Origin: Dehalococcoidia bacterium
GTDB taxonomy: Bacteria > Chloroflexota > Dehalococcoidia > UBA2979
Length of the DNA stretch: 30,952 nt
Direction of reading: 5' to 3'
Assembly: GCA_004297315.1 (NCBI GenBank)
Contig: SCTU01000253.1
Location: 1-30,952 of the forward strand
The notes beneath the pieces were generated by a model. That model was not told where the DNA came from, ran no database searches, and worked only from the letters and a program-made list of their open reading frames with translations. The translations under genes were made by a program, and so were the position numbers. Below are positions 6,359-14,163 of this stretch, one piece after another (position 1 is the stretch's first letter; the number at the start of each line of letters is the position of its first letter).

Positions 6359-8875
6359 ATGACCTCGTCCACCCCACCGCGCGACAATCTGCGCGAGACG
6401 CTGCACCTCACGGCTGCCGAGGCGACAGCCCCCTTCGACCCCAGTTGGCTGTCCTTCGAGACGACCGACACCCTCCCTGTCCTCGATGCCGTGTTCGGAC
6501 AGGAGCGTGCGGTCCGCGCGATCGAGTTTGCGCTGGGCATGGACGCGCCCGGGTACCACCTGTTCGCCTCCGGGCCGGACGGGTTCGGCAAGCAGACGAT
6601 CGTGACCTCGTTCTTGCGACGGCGCGCGCAGGCGACGCAGCCTCCGCTGGACTGGGTGTACGTCCATAACTTTGCGCGGCCGGACTACCCCCAGGCGATC
6701 TCGCTCCCGCCCGGCGAGGGGCCACGCTTCGCCCGCGCGATCGAGGAGGCGGTGGCGGCCGCGGCGCGCGAGATCCGCACCGCGTTCGACTCAGACGACT
6801 ACGTCCGCCGCCGCCAAGCGATCGCCGAGGCCGTCGACCACGAGCGGAACGGCCTCCTCGAGGGCCTGCAGAACCGGGCACAGGAGATGGGCTTCGGACT
6901 GCAGTTCGGCCCCGCCGGGATTGCCTCGGCACCGCTCGTGGACGGGAAGCCGATCACAGAGGAGCAGTTCGCCGCGCTGGGCGAGCCGGAACGGCAGAAG
7001 CTGCAGGAGCAGCGCCACAACCTCGAACAGCAGGTACAGGAGACGCTGCTCCAGGTCCGGGCGGCCGAGCGCGCCTCGAACCAGCGTGCGAACGCGCTGG
7101 ACGAGGACGTGGCCGCGTTCGCCGTCGACCACCTCTTCCAACCGTTGAGCGAACAGTACGGCCAGGACGTGGAGGTCCAGGAGTACCTCGAAGCCGTGCG
7201 CGCCGATCTCCGCCGCGAGCGCGACCGCTTCCGCAGCGAGACCCAGCCCGCGGTCCCGCCCGGCCTCGCGTCCCTCGTGCAGGCCCCGGCGACCCGCCGC
7301 TACGAGGTGAACGCGGTGGTCACAAACGACCCGCAGCGGGGGGCGCCGGTGATCACCGAAGCCCACCCCACCTACCAGAACCTCATCGGCCGAGTGGAAT
7401 ACCAAAGCCAGCCGGGCGGTGGCCTGGCGACCGACCACACGATGATCCGCGCGGGCGCGCTGATGAAGGCGAATGGTGGCTACCTGGTCCTCCGCCTCCG
7501 CGACCTCCTGGCGAACCAGATGGCACTGGATGGCCTGAAGCGCGCGCTGACCTTCGGCACGGTCGCCATCGAGAACCTTGCCGAGACCTACGGGCTGATG
7601 CCGACGGTGGGACTCCGCCCCGAGCCCGTGCCGCTGAACTTGAAGGTAGTGCTGGTGGGCGAGGCCTACCTCTACAGCCTGCTCTACCGGTATGACCCCG
7701 ACTTCCGCCAACTGTTCCGTGTGAAGGCGGAGTTCGAGGTCGACTTCCCCCGGACGAAGGAGAATGCCCAGGGCCTGGCGTCCGTCGTGCGGTCGGAGTG
7801 CGCGCGGAGCGGGCTGCTCCCGTTCACGAATACCGCCCTCGCCCGGCTGATCGAGCATTCCTCGCGGATGGTCGCCGACCAGCGCCGGCTCTCGGCGAAT
7901 ATGGCGGGGTTCCTCGACGTCGCGCGCCAGGCCGACTACTGGGCCCAGAATGAGTCCGCCGCCAGCGTCACCGGCGCCCACGTCGAGCGCGCGATCGAGG
8001 AGACGGTCTACCGCTCCGCCCTCGTCCGGGACCGCGTGATGGAGGCGATGAACGACGGCTCGATCCGCGTGGAGACCACCGGAGCGCGCAGTGGCCAGAT
8101 CAACGCGCTCTCCGTCTACGACCTCGGCGACATCTCGTTCGGCCGGCCGTCGCGCGTCACCTGCGTGGTCTCGCCCGGCAACGGCACGATGGTGATGGTC
8201 GAACGCGACAGCGACATGGCCGGGCGGATCCATAACAAAGGGTTCCTCATCCTCCGCGGGCTCCTCGCGGACCGCTTCGGCCAGGACCGCGCCGGCGCCC
8301 TCCACGCCAGCCTGACGTTCGAGCAGCTGTACGGCGAGATTGACGGCGACTCCGCGTCCTCTACGGAGACCTACGCCCTGCTTTCGGCCCTCGCCGAGGC
8401 ACCCGTGGAGCAGCAGATCGCCGTCACGGGCTCCGTCGACCAGCTGGGGAACATCCAGCCGATCGGCGGCGCGACGGAGAAGATCGAAGGCTTCTTCGAC
8501 ATCTGCCGCGTCCGCGGCCTGACCGGGACGCAGGGGGTCATGCTCCCTCGTTCGAACGTGCCCAACCTGATGCTCCGTTCCGACGTACTGAAGGCGATCG
8601 AGGCCGGCCAGTTCCACCTCTGGGCGGTCGACCGGATCGAGGAAGGCATTGAGGTGCTGACCGGCGTACCCGCCGGAGGCACTCGCGGCGCCGACGGCCG
8701 GTACCCGGAGGGATCGATCTTCCGCCGCGTCGAGGACCGCCTCGAGGCGTTCGCGCGCGGACGGACGCCGCAACCAACCGGCGAGGCACCGCGCATCGTG
8801 CTGCCGCCGCCGACCTGGCGGCCCACACCCGGCATCCCACCTGCGCCGCCGCCCGAGCCGCCGGTCAGCGTGTAG
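6359..8875 (+). CDS. Lon-like ATP-dependent protease (YcbZ/LonB-type)
   Basis: An 838-residue AAA+ protease of the Lon-related group typified by E. coli YcbZ. Like those proteins it lacks the N-terminal LAN domain of classical Lon. Residues 72-80 (GPDGFGKQT) form a Walker A loop. A long charged insertion with coiled-coil character spans about 200-300. ANGGYLVLRLRDLL (371-384) replaces the usual Walker B segment and lacks an obvious DE pair. The C-terminal proteolytic domain is intact: Ser665 in DGDSASS and Lys708 in GGATEKIEG form the Ser-Lys dyad, with VTGSVDQLGNIQPIGG between them. A proline-rich tail closes the protein. It probably degrades damaged or regulatory proteins in the cytoplasm. 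The HAD-like gene begins two bases after its stop. Confidence 0.93.
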   Translation: MTSSTPPRDNLRETLHLTAAEATAPFDPSWLSFETTDTLPVLDAVFGQERAVRAIEFALGMDAPGYHLFASGPDGFGKQTIVTSFLRRRAQATQPPLDWVYVHNFARPDYPQAISLPPGEGPRFARAIEEAVAAAAREIRTAFDSDDYVRRRQAIAEAVDHERNGLLEGLQNRAQEMGFGLQFGPAGIASAPLVDGKPITEEQFAALGEPERQKLQEQRHNLEQQVQETLLQVRAAERASNQRANALDEDVAAFAVDHLFQPLSEQYGQDVEVQEYLEAVRADLRRERDRFRSETQPAVPPGLASLVQAPATRRYEVNAVVTNDPQRGAPVITEAHPTYQNLIGRVEYQSQPGGGLATDHTMIRAGALMKANGGYLVLRLRDLLANQMALDGLKRALTFGTVAIENLAETYGLMPTVGLRPEPVPLNLKVVLVGEAYLYSLLYRYDPDFRQLFRVKAEFEVDFPRTKENAQGLASVVRSECARSGLLPFTNTALARLIEHSSRMVADQRRLSANMAGFLDVARQADYWAQNESAASVTGAHVERAIEETVYRSALVRDRVMEAMNDGSIRVETTGARSGQINALSVYDLGDISFGRPSRVTCVVSPGNGTMVMVERDSDMAGRIHNKGFLILRGLLADRFGQDRAGALHASLTFEQLYGEIDGDSASSTETYALLSALAEAPVEQQIAVTGSVDQLGNIQPIGGATEKIEGFFDICRVRGLTGTQGVMLPRSNVPNLMLRSDVLKAIEAGQFHLWAVDRIEEGIEVLTGVPAGGTRGADGRYPEGSIFRRVEDRLEAFARGRTPQPTGEAPRIVLPPPTWRPTPGIPPAPPPEPPVSV

Positions 8876-8877
8876 GG

Positions 8878-9426
8878 ATGACGAACGACCCACGGCCATT
8901 GATGACCGTCGACATGGACGGCGTCTTCTGCGAGCCGCCGTTCGGCCGGAACCTTGGTATCCACCGCACGTTCTACAGCCCGACCGCGGCCCCGCCCCCG
9001 GCGCGCCTCTACCCGCACTGGCTCACCGCGTCGCTGGACCACCTCCGCTTCGACTTCCGCCGCCCCATGCCGGGCGCGCGGGATGCGCTGCTGAGGCTCG
9101 CGACGGTGCGACGGCTCGTGGTCGTCACCGGCCGGCGGACGAGGCCGAACTGGTGGTTCCGCCATCACCGCTTCGAGGGCCTGTTCGAGGCGGTGTACGT
9201 GAACCAGTCCAGCCTCGGCAGCGCCCACTTCAAGCAGGCGATCCTCCGCCGTCTCCAACCTGCCGAGCACGTGGAGGACGACGGCCGCACAGCGCAGCTG
9301 CTTGCCCAGACCGGCGACACGGTGATCTATCTCTGCGACTGGCCGCGGAATCGCGGCCTGCCGCTCGACCCGCGCATCGTGCGAGTGGCGGGCCTCGTTG
9401 AACTCGCCGACCGCCTCGCTCCCTGA
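8878..9426 (+). CDS. HAD-like hydrolase
   Basis: A 182-residue haloacid-dehalogenase-superfamily protein. Motif I is VDMDGVFC with Asp12 as presumed nucleophile and Asp14 as acid/base. Motif II is VVVTGRR with Thr84. Lys119 in HFKQAIL is the likely motif III lysine, and HVEDDGRTA supplies acidic motif IV residues 134-135. The lack of a large cap and the VDMDG/TGRR pattern resemble small 5'(3')-nucleotidase or polynucleotide-phosphatase-like HADs, but the substrate is unknown. The ATG lies two bases after the Lon-like stop, so translation is probably coupled. The next gene downstream appears to have its own promoter. Confidence 0.85.
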   Translation: MTNDPRPLMTVDMDGVFCEPPFGRNLGIHRTFYSPTAAPPPARLYPHWLTASLDHLRFDFRRPMPGARDALLRLATVRRLVVVTGRRTRPNWWFRHHRFEGLFEAVYVNQSSLGSAHFKQAILRRLQPAEHVEDDGRTAQLLAQTGDTVIYLCDWPRNRGLPLDPRIVRVAGLVELADRLAP

Positions 9427-9450
9427 TCCTGCTTCGGCCGTGGGGAGGGA

Positions 9451-9456
9451 TACGCT
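9451..9456 (+). promoter_or_regulatory. Putative -10 element, leaderless start of the cupredoxin gene
   Basis: TACGCT ends seven bases before the ATG at 9464. A GGGGAGG run at 9442-9448 is about 15 bases from the ATG, too far for an ordinary ribosome-binding site, which favours a leaderless mRNA. Confidence 0.4.
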
Positions 9457-9463
9457 GGATCCA

Positions 9464-9910
9464 ATGGCAGCGACCTTCGGGACCCAGGATCTCAGGCGGC
9501 CTCGCACCGCCCGGAGGCTCGCGCTCGCCGGCGTCCTGGTCGCGGGCGTCGCCTGGGCGGTCGCGTGGGGGGCGCACGGGCATTACTCGGCGCCACAGGC
9601 GACCGGCCTCGCGGCCGTAGAGCCCGCGCGGACCTTCACGGTGAGCGGCGCGGGTGGACGCCTCGACCTCAACGGGGTGAGCGCGCGCCCGGGCGAGGTG
9701 CTCGACCTCGTCGTGACGGACGCGCCCGGTGCACACGCCTTCGTACTGCAGGGCGCGCAGCCCGGCGCGGACTATCTCGTGCGCACCCTTGACGACGGCA
9801 CGACGCTGATCCGCTTCCGAGTCCCGTCCAGCGGGCAGGTCGGCCTGCTCTGCACCACACCCGGCCACGAGAACCTGCACGGGAACATCACCGTCGGCGT
9901 CACGCAGTGA
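9464..9910 (+). CDS. Membrane-anchored cupredoxin-like protein
   Basis: A 148-residue protein with a basic N-terminus, one membrane segment at about 20-37 and an exported domain of cupredoxin type. Candidate copper ligands are His91 (GAHAFVL), Cys130 and His135 (CTTPGH), with the C-x4-H spacing of small blue-copper and nitrosocyanin/oxidase-like domains. The axial methionine expected about five residues after the last histidine is missing; that position is Gly140, with Leu138 and His139 nearby. The site may bind copper in a changed geometry, or the protein may be only structurally related. The start at 9464 was preferred over an in-frame TTG at 9398 because the latter overlaps the HAD gene and adds no signal. 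It probably faces the cell exterior. Confidence 0.8.
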   Translation: MAATFGTQDLRRPRTARRLALAGVLVAGVAWAVAWGAHGHYSAPQATGLAAVEPARTFTVSGAGGRLDLNGVSARPGEVLDLVVTDAPGAHAFVLQGAQPGADYLVRTLDDGTTLIRFRVPSSGQVGLLCTTPGHENLHGNITVGVTQ

Positions 9911-10173
9911 CTGTCTGATCGACCGTCCCACGGCCGACGGGCACGGGCCACCCGATCCGTCCGCAGCGATCGCGACCGACCTCGATCATCTCGGGCGGAC
10001 AGGCGATCGACCTCGCGCGATCACGACGAAAAAAGTTGCCGCTAGTAACTTGCAGGGCAACCCGATAGCGATGCTGCGCGTTACATTGCGCGGAGTGGAT
10101 CGGCCAGGGCCCGGCCCTTGATCCACCACCCATGGGGATCGGGCTTCGGCCCGGCTAGTCGAGGATGTGAACG
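9911..10173 (+). promoter_or_regulatory. 263-nt non-coding region with several inverted repeats upstream of the mini-ORF
   Basis: No convincing gene is seen. An A-run precedes GTTGCC (10035-10040), which pairs with GGCAAC (10056-10061). TGGATC (10096-10101) pairs with GATCCA (10120-10125), enclosing AGGGC-CCG-GCCCT. CGGGC-TTCG-GCCCG (10140-10153) is a perfect UUCG-tetraloop hairpin ending 20 bases before the TTG. GAGG at 10161-10164 is a suitable ribosome-binding site. No -35/-10 pair could be identified with confidence. The elements fit a structured 5' leader or small RNA; this is inference. Confidence 0.5.
10140..10153 (+). other. UUCG-tetraloop hairpin in the leader of the mini-ORF
   Basis: CGGGC, loop TTCG, then GCCCG: a five-base-pair C(UUCG)G hairpin, exceptionally stable as RNA. 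It lies just before the GAGG at 10161 and has no T-run after it, so it looks like a leader or mRNA-stabilising structure rather than a terminator. Confidence 0.55.
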
Positions 10174-10257
10174 TTGGCTGCGACGAAGAAGGCTGCTGCG
10201 AAGCCCGCCGCCAAGCCCGCTGCGAAGCCGGCTGGCAAGTCCGCGAAGAAGAAGTAA
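10174..10257 (+). CDS. 27-residue histone-H1-tail-like Lys/Ala/Pro peptide
   Basis: A tiny ORF beginning with TTG (10174) and ending with TAA (10255). The frame is closed by TGA at 10168-10170, so no longer in-frame version exists. The product is essentially only Ala, Lys and Pro with one Gly, one Thr and one Ser. It contains three consecutive AAKP units and ends AGKSAKKK, exactly the composition of eukaryotic H1 and bacterial Hc1/AlgP-type C-terminal tails. GAGG at 10161-10164 sits nine bases before the TTG. A strong hairpin terminator follows at 10286. With nine lysines it should bind DNA or RNA non-specifically. It has no globular domain. It could be a true nucleoid peptide or a remnant of a longer gene; the flanking leader and terminator argue for a functional unit. 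Confidence 0.6.
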   Translation: MAATKKAAAKPAAKPAAKPAGKSAKKK

Positions 10258-10265
10258 CTTCTTCT

Positions 10266-10279
10266 CTAGCGGACGCTAG
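10266..10279 (+). other. Short inverted repeat after the mini-ORF
   Basis: CTAGCG-GA-CGCTAG directly after the mini-ORF stop, seven bases before the larger hairpin. It may extend the terminator or protect the 3' end. Confidence 0.4.
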
Positions 10280-10285
10280 GACTGA

Positions 10286-10313
10286 GAAGGCCGCCGGGAC
10301 GCCGGCGGCCTTC
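10286..10313 (+). terminator. Strong hairpin terminator of the mini-ORF
   Basis: GAAGGCCGCCGG, loop GACG, then CCGGCGGCCTTC: a perfect 12-bp stem with a four-base loop. The following CCGCTTTCC is only weakly T-rich. It lies 28 nt after the mini-ORF stop and ends 143 nt before the convergent phosphatase gene's stop, so it may end transcription from the left. Confidence 0.75.
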
Positions 10314-10456
10314 CGCTTTCCCCGACACCTCGTCTCCTGACACTCGCCGCCGCCGCAGATCGCGGCAGCGACGACACGGCCCGATTCCCTTGCAATGACT
10401 GGTGATTCCGGCGTCGGCTCTCCGCCGAAGACGGGCGAGCGGTCGCGCGTCGCGTG

Positions 10457-11284
10457 CTACATGTCGAGTGGCGCGCCGAGGCGGCGCAGCAACGTGAGCG
10501 CGTCTGCCGGAGCGCCGGCGACGAATGGCGGCACCTCGATCTGCTGGGGCGAGAGCACGAGCGGCCGGCCGTTGACGCGCAGCAGCGTCCCACCGACGGC
10601 TTCGAGGATCGCCGCGCCACCGGCGACATCCCAGACCGAACGCGGCCCGGTGGAGAAGTAGATGTCCGTGTCCAGCCCCGCCGCGTGGACCAGCTTCACC
10701 GCGGACGAGCCGCAGGGGTAGACCTCGTAGGGGATCTGGTAGTGGATCTGCCGGTACTCGTAGTCGTGCCGGGACACCACGACGCGGCGCACGATGCCGT
10801 CGTCCGGCAGCATCGGGAGCGGTACGCCGTCGCGTCGCGCCTCTCGCCGGCCGCCGGCCACGATGGCGGAGAGCACCGCCTGCTCGGACGGTAACCCCAC
10901 CGCACCCATCGCCAGCCGCCCGCCGATGAAGAGCGCAACGGACACGCCGAACTCCGGCAGCCCGCGCAGGAACTCGCTCGTGCCATCGAGCGGGTCAACG
11001 ACCCAGGTCGGCTCGCCACGGAGCAGCGGCGCGGCCTCCGCCGACTCCTCCGAGATCCAGCGCGCGGCCGGGACCAGCGGCATCAACCGCTCGTGGAGGA
11101 TGTCGTCGGCCGCGTAGTCGGCCTCGGTGACCGGGCCTTCGCCCGGCTTATGTCCCACACGGACACGCGCACCGCGCAGGACCTTGCGGATCGCCTCGTT
11201 CGCCTCGCGTACTGCGGCCTCGAGCCCGTCGCGCACGGCATCGACGTCCGCGCCGCCCAGGTCGAGGGGAGGCTCGCTCGTCAT
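10457..11284 (-). CDS. Inositol monophosphatase family protein
   Basis: A 275-residue Mg-dependent, Li-sensitive phosphatase-family protein (IMPase/CysQ/HisN-like). Metal-binding signatures are present: SEES (ISEESAEAA), the main motif WVVDPLDGTSEFLRGLPEFGVSVAL, and the second motif WDVAGGAAILEAVGG. It probably dephosphorylates a small phosphomonoester such as inositol phosphate, 3'-phosphoadenosine phosphate or histidinol phosphate; sequence alone does not choose. The ATG at 11284 was preferred over an in-frame GTG at 11305, which adds only seven residues without family similarity. No clear Shine-Dalgarno is seen. The gene is divergent from glcD, with 146 nt between the starts, and convergent with the mini-ORF. 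Confidence 0.92.
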   Translation of the reverse strand: MTSEPPLDLGGADVDAVRDGLEAAVREANEAIRKVLRGARVRVGHKPGEGPVTEADYAADDILHERLMPLVPAARWISEESAEAAPLLRGEPTWVVDPLDGTSEFLRGLPEFGVSVALFIGGRLAMGAVGLPSEQAVLSAIVAGGRREARRDGVPLPMLPDDGIVRRVVVSRHDYEYRQIHYQIPYEVYPCGSSAVKLVHAAGLDTDIYFSTGPRSVWDVAGGAAILEAVGGTLLRVNGRPLVLSPQQIEVPPFVAGAPADALTLLRRLGAPLDM

Positions 11285-11414
11285 GGGTGCACGCGGTGGG
11301 CGCACGGGCTGCGCCGCGGCGTCGCCGGCGCCGCTGCCAGCACAAAACGCGGTATCGGCCTCAATTGCGCCCTCCGCGCCTGCCCGCGTCGAGAGACGGG
11401 CATGCCGTCGATGC

Positions 11415-11420
11415 TACACT
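11415..11420 (+). promoter_or_regulatory. Putative -10 element of glcDEF
   Basis: TACACT ends ten bases before the glcD ATG at 11431. The resulting leader would be only a few bases and there is no Shine-Dalgarno, so the mRNA is near-leaderless. No clear -35 is seen. Confidence 0.4.
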
Positions 11421-11430
11421 CGGGTACACC

Positions 11431-12924
11431 ATGGCGACGAGCAGCGCAGCCGCCCCCGTGGCGCCTTCGGGGCAGCCGGCGGGCCATGAAGCGCTCGTGC
11501 GAGACCTTGAGCAAGCCCTCGGCGCCGCCTCCGTCCTCCACGCACCCGAAGACCTGATCGCGTTCGAATACGACGCCACGATCGAGCGCGCGCTCCCGGA
11601 GGTCGCTGTCTTCCCCGAGTCGACGGAACAGGTCGCGGCCGCCGTCCGGATCGCGGAGGCCCACCAGCGGCCGGTCGTGCCTCGGGGGTCGGGGAGCGGG
11701 CTCTCCGGCGGCGCCGTGCCGGTGGCCGGTGGTGTGCTCGTCGTCATGACGAAGATGGACCGCATCATCGAGGTCGACCCCGTGAACCGGGTCGCGGTCG
11801 TTCAGCCGGGTGTGGTCAACCTCGGGTTGCAGGAGGCGCTCGCCCCTCACGGGCTTCTCTTCGCGCCCGACCCCTCCTCCCAGCGTGTCTGCACAATCGG
11901 CGGCAACGTCGCCAACAACTCGGGGGGGCCGCACACGCTTGCGCACGGCTCCACCGTGAACCACATCCTCGGGCTGGAGGTCGTGCTCCCCGGCGGCCGC
12001 GTCACGCGCCTCGGCGGGCGGCTCGTGGACGTGCCGGGTATCGACCTGCGCGGGCTGCTCGTCGGCTCCGAGGGGACGCTCGGGATTGTCACGGAGATTA
12101 CGGTCCGACTCGTGCGCGTTGCGCCGGCCGTCCGCACGCTCGTCGCAGTGTTCGACTCCGTCGAGGCGGCCTCGGAGGCCGTCTCCGCGATCATCCGGCG
12201 CGGCCTCATCCCCGTCGCGCTGGAGATGCTGGACCGGGAGATCATCCGGCTCGTGGAGCCGCGCATCCACGCGGGCTACCCGCTGGACGCCGGCGCGGTG
12301 CTCCTGATCGAGGTGGAAGGGCTGGCAGAGAGCGTCGAGGCGGACGCCGCGACGGTCGAGGACGCGTGCGTCCTCGCGGGCGCGACCGAGGTCCGGGTCG
12401 CGCGGACAGCGGCCGAACGCGAGCGGCTGTGGGAGGCGCGGAAGGTCGGGATCGGGGCGATCGGGGCCGCGTCGCCGGCCTTCTACCTCCTGGACGGCGT
12501 GGTGCCGCGCACGCGGCTGCCTGCGGTGATGCGCGACGTGTTAGAGACGAGCGCGCGTTTCGGCTTCCGCGTGGCGAACATCTTCCATGCCGGCGACGGC
12601 AACCTGCACCCCAACCTGATGTTCGACCCGGAAGAGCCCGGGGCGACGGCGCGCGTCCTCGAATGCGCGGAGGCGATCATGCGGCTGTGCGTGGACGCTG
12701 GCGGCGCGGTCACGGGGGAACACGGCATCGGCTTTGAGAAGCGCTCCTACATGGAGTGGATATTCTCGCCGGCAGACCTCGCCGCCATGCACGCCGTGCG
12801 CGTCGCCTTTGGCGGGGCGGAGCGGTTCAACCCCTGCAAGGTGCTCCCCGGCGGCCACGGCTGCTCGCCGGGGCACGGCGCCGAGGCCCTCGCGGTGATG
12901 CGCCGCGGCGCAGACTCGGTCTGA
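11431..12924 (+). CDS. glcD: Glycolate oxidase subunit GlcD (FAD-linked)
   Basis: The catalytic FAD subunit of glycolate oxidase, 497 residues, oxidising glycolate (or D-lactate) to glyoxylate (or pyruvate) and passing electrons through GlcF to the quinone pool. The PCMH-type FAD domain shows VVPRGSGSGLSGGAVP, then CTIGGNVANNSGGPHTLAHG and GLLVGSEGTLGIVTE. The C-terminal cap contains HAGDGNLHPNLMFDP and GEHGIGFEK, both typical of GlcD. The ATG at 11431 is supported by a TACACT -10 just upstream; the same frame is open further back but with unlike composition. It is the first gene of a tight glcD-glcE-glcF operon, with glcE starting three bases after its stop. D-lactate or 2-hydroxyglutarate specificity cannot be excluded. 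Confidence 0.95.
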   Translation: MATSSAAAPVAPSGQPAGHEALVRDLEQALGAASVLHAPEDLIAFEYDATIERALPEVAVFPESTEQVAAAVRIAEAHQRPVVPRGSGSGLSGGAVPVAGGVLVVMTKMDRIIEVDPVNRVAVVQPGVVNLGLQEALAPHGLLFAPDPSSQRVCTIGGNVANNSGGPHTLAHGSTVNHILGLEVVLPGGRVTRLGGRLVDVPGIDLRGLLVGSEGTLGIVTEITVRLVRVAPAVRTLVAVFDSVEAASEAVSAIIRRGLIPVALEMLDREIIRLVEPRIHAGYPLDAGAVLLIEVEGLAESVEADAATVEDACVLAGATEVRVARTAAERERLWEARKVGIGAIGAASPAFYLLDGVVPRTRLPAVMRDVLETSARFGFRVANIFHAGDGNLHPNLMFDPEEPGATARVLECAEAIMRLCVDAGGAVTGEHGIGFEKRSYMEWIFSPADLAAMHAVRVAFGGAERFNPCKVLPGGHGCSPGHGAEALAVMRRGADSV

Positions 12925-12927
12925 GCG

Positions 12928-14163
12928 ATGACTGCCTCATCGAGCGCCCTCGACGGCCTGCGCCACGCGCTGCCGGCAGACACGGAGCGGTCGCCGCTGC
13001 ATTACGTCCTGGACGGCATGACGCCCGCGATCGCCTTCGAGCCGACCGACCCGACGGAGGTGGCCACGCTGCTGCACTTGGCCGCCGAGGGCGGCCTCGC
13101 GGTCGCGCCACTCGGGGCGCGCACCGCCACGGGACTCGGACGGCCGCTCGCGCGATACGACGTGGCGCTCGACCTGCGGGCCCTCGACCGCGTGATCGAG
13201 TACGTCCCGGACGACCTCGTGATCACGGTGCAGGCGGGCGCCACGCTCGCAGCGCTCGAGACGACGCTGCACGAGCACGGACAGTACCTGCCCGTCGACC
13301 CACCGCCGGGTGACGAGGTCACCATCGGCGGGCTGCTCGCGTCCGCGCGCAGCGGCGCGTGGCGCGGCCACCTGCCTGCGGCGCGCGACCTCATCCTCGG
13401 GATGCAGGTCGCGCTGCCCTCTGGCGAGCTCGTGCATTCCGGCGGCCGCGTCGTGAAGAACGTGACGGGTTACGACATGCACCGGATGCACACCGGCGCC
13501 CTGGGGGCGTTCGGTGTCATCGTGGAGGCGACGTTCAAACTCACCCCGCTACCCGCGGCCACGCGCACCCTCCTGCTCCCGGCACCAGACATTGAGGCGT
13601 GCGGCGGGCTCGCGCGCCGCGTTTGGGACGCGGGCCTCGCGGTGCGCGCGATCACGGTGCTGGGTGCGCGCGCGGCGGACGCCGCCATGCTTCCGCCGGT
13701 CCCCGGCGTGCTCGTGGAGGTGGCCGGTGGCGAGGCCGCCGTCGAGCGGACGCTGCGAGAGTTGCACGCCGTCACGCCCGGAGCGGGCGAGGCGCCGCCG
13801 GAGGCGTGGACACGGCTGCGTCGCCTGGCGGCGGGCCCTGGTGCAACCGTCCTCCGCCTCGGCGTGCCGCCTGCCGAAGTCGAGATCGTCGTCACCGCGC
13901 TCGAACGCACCGGACTCACCGCCTGGGCCCACCTCGCGGCGGGCTCGGTCATCGCCCGCGGCGACATCGCCCCTTCCGAGGTCGAGGCGCTTCAGACGCT
14001 GGCGGCGGAGCGCGGCGGATTCCTGCAGGTCGAGGTCGCCTCGCCCGCGTTGCGCGAGACGGTCGACCCGATGGGCGAGGAGCGGATGCTCGTCGAAGCG
14101 CTCCGGCGTCAGTTCGACCCGCACGGGACAGTGAATCCGGGGCGCTGGGGAGCCGAACTGTGA
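12928..14163 (+). CDS. glcE: Glycolate oxidase subunit GlcE (FAD-binding)
   Basis: The second FAD-binding subunit of glycolate oxidase, 411 residues, a shorter relative of GlcD. It shows the N-terminal PCMH fold with APLGARTATGLG, the YLPVDPP segment, TIGGLLASARSGAWRG and the strongly family-typical VVKNVTGYDMHRMHTGALGAFGVI. The C-terminal region ends FDPHGTVNPGRW, the normal GlcE ending. It supports electron transfer in the GlcDEF complex at the inner face of the membrane. It starts three bases after glcD and ends with a TGA that overlaps the glcF start codon, so the operon is translationally coupled. Confidence 0.95.
   Translation: MTASSSALDGLRHALPADTERSPLHYVLDGMTPAIAFEPTDPTEVATLLHLAAEGGLAVAPLGARTATGLGRPLARYDVALDLRALDRVIEYVPDDLVITVQAGATLAALETTLHEHGQYLPVDPPPGDEVTIGGLLASARSGAWRGHLPAARDLILGMQVALPSGELVHSGGRVVKNVTGYDMHRMHTGALGAFGVIVEATFKLTPLPAATRTLLLPAPDIEACGGLARRVWDAGLAVRAITVLGARAADAAMLPPVPGVLVEVAGGEAAVERTLRELHAVTPGAGEAPPEAWTRLRRLAAGPGATVLRLGVPPAEVEIVVTALERTGLTAWAHLAAGSVIARGDIAPSEVEALQTLAAERGGFLQVEVASPALRETVDPMGEERMLVEALRRQFDPHGTVNPGRWGAEL

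Noticed and set aside
6791..8899. 702-codon open frame on the minus strand
   Set aside because: It lies antisense to the intact Lon-like gene. The translation is rich in His/Arg/Leu with no domain, a known effect of third-position GC bias.
9911..9960. CCGTC...GACGG inverted repeat as a terminator for the cupredoxin gene
   Set aside because: It has a five-base stem with an eight-base loop and no T-run, so it is likely chance in GC-rich DNA.
10395..10894. Plus-strand frames opposite the inositol-monophosphatase-like gene
   Set aside because: They show no motifs and are explained by the antisense strand, which carries DPLDGT and WDVAGG signatures.
11285..11305. Upstream GTG start for the phosphatase gene
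   Set aside because: It adds seven residues without similarity or a ribosome-binding site. The ATG at 11284 is simpler.
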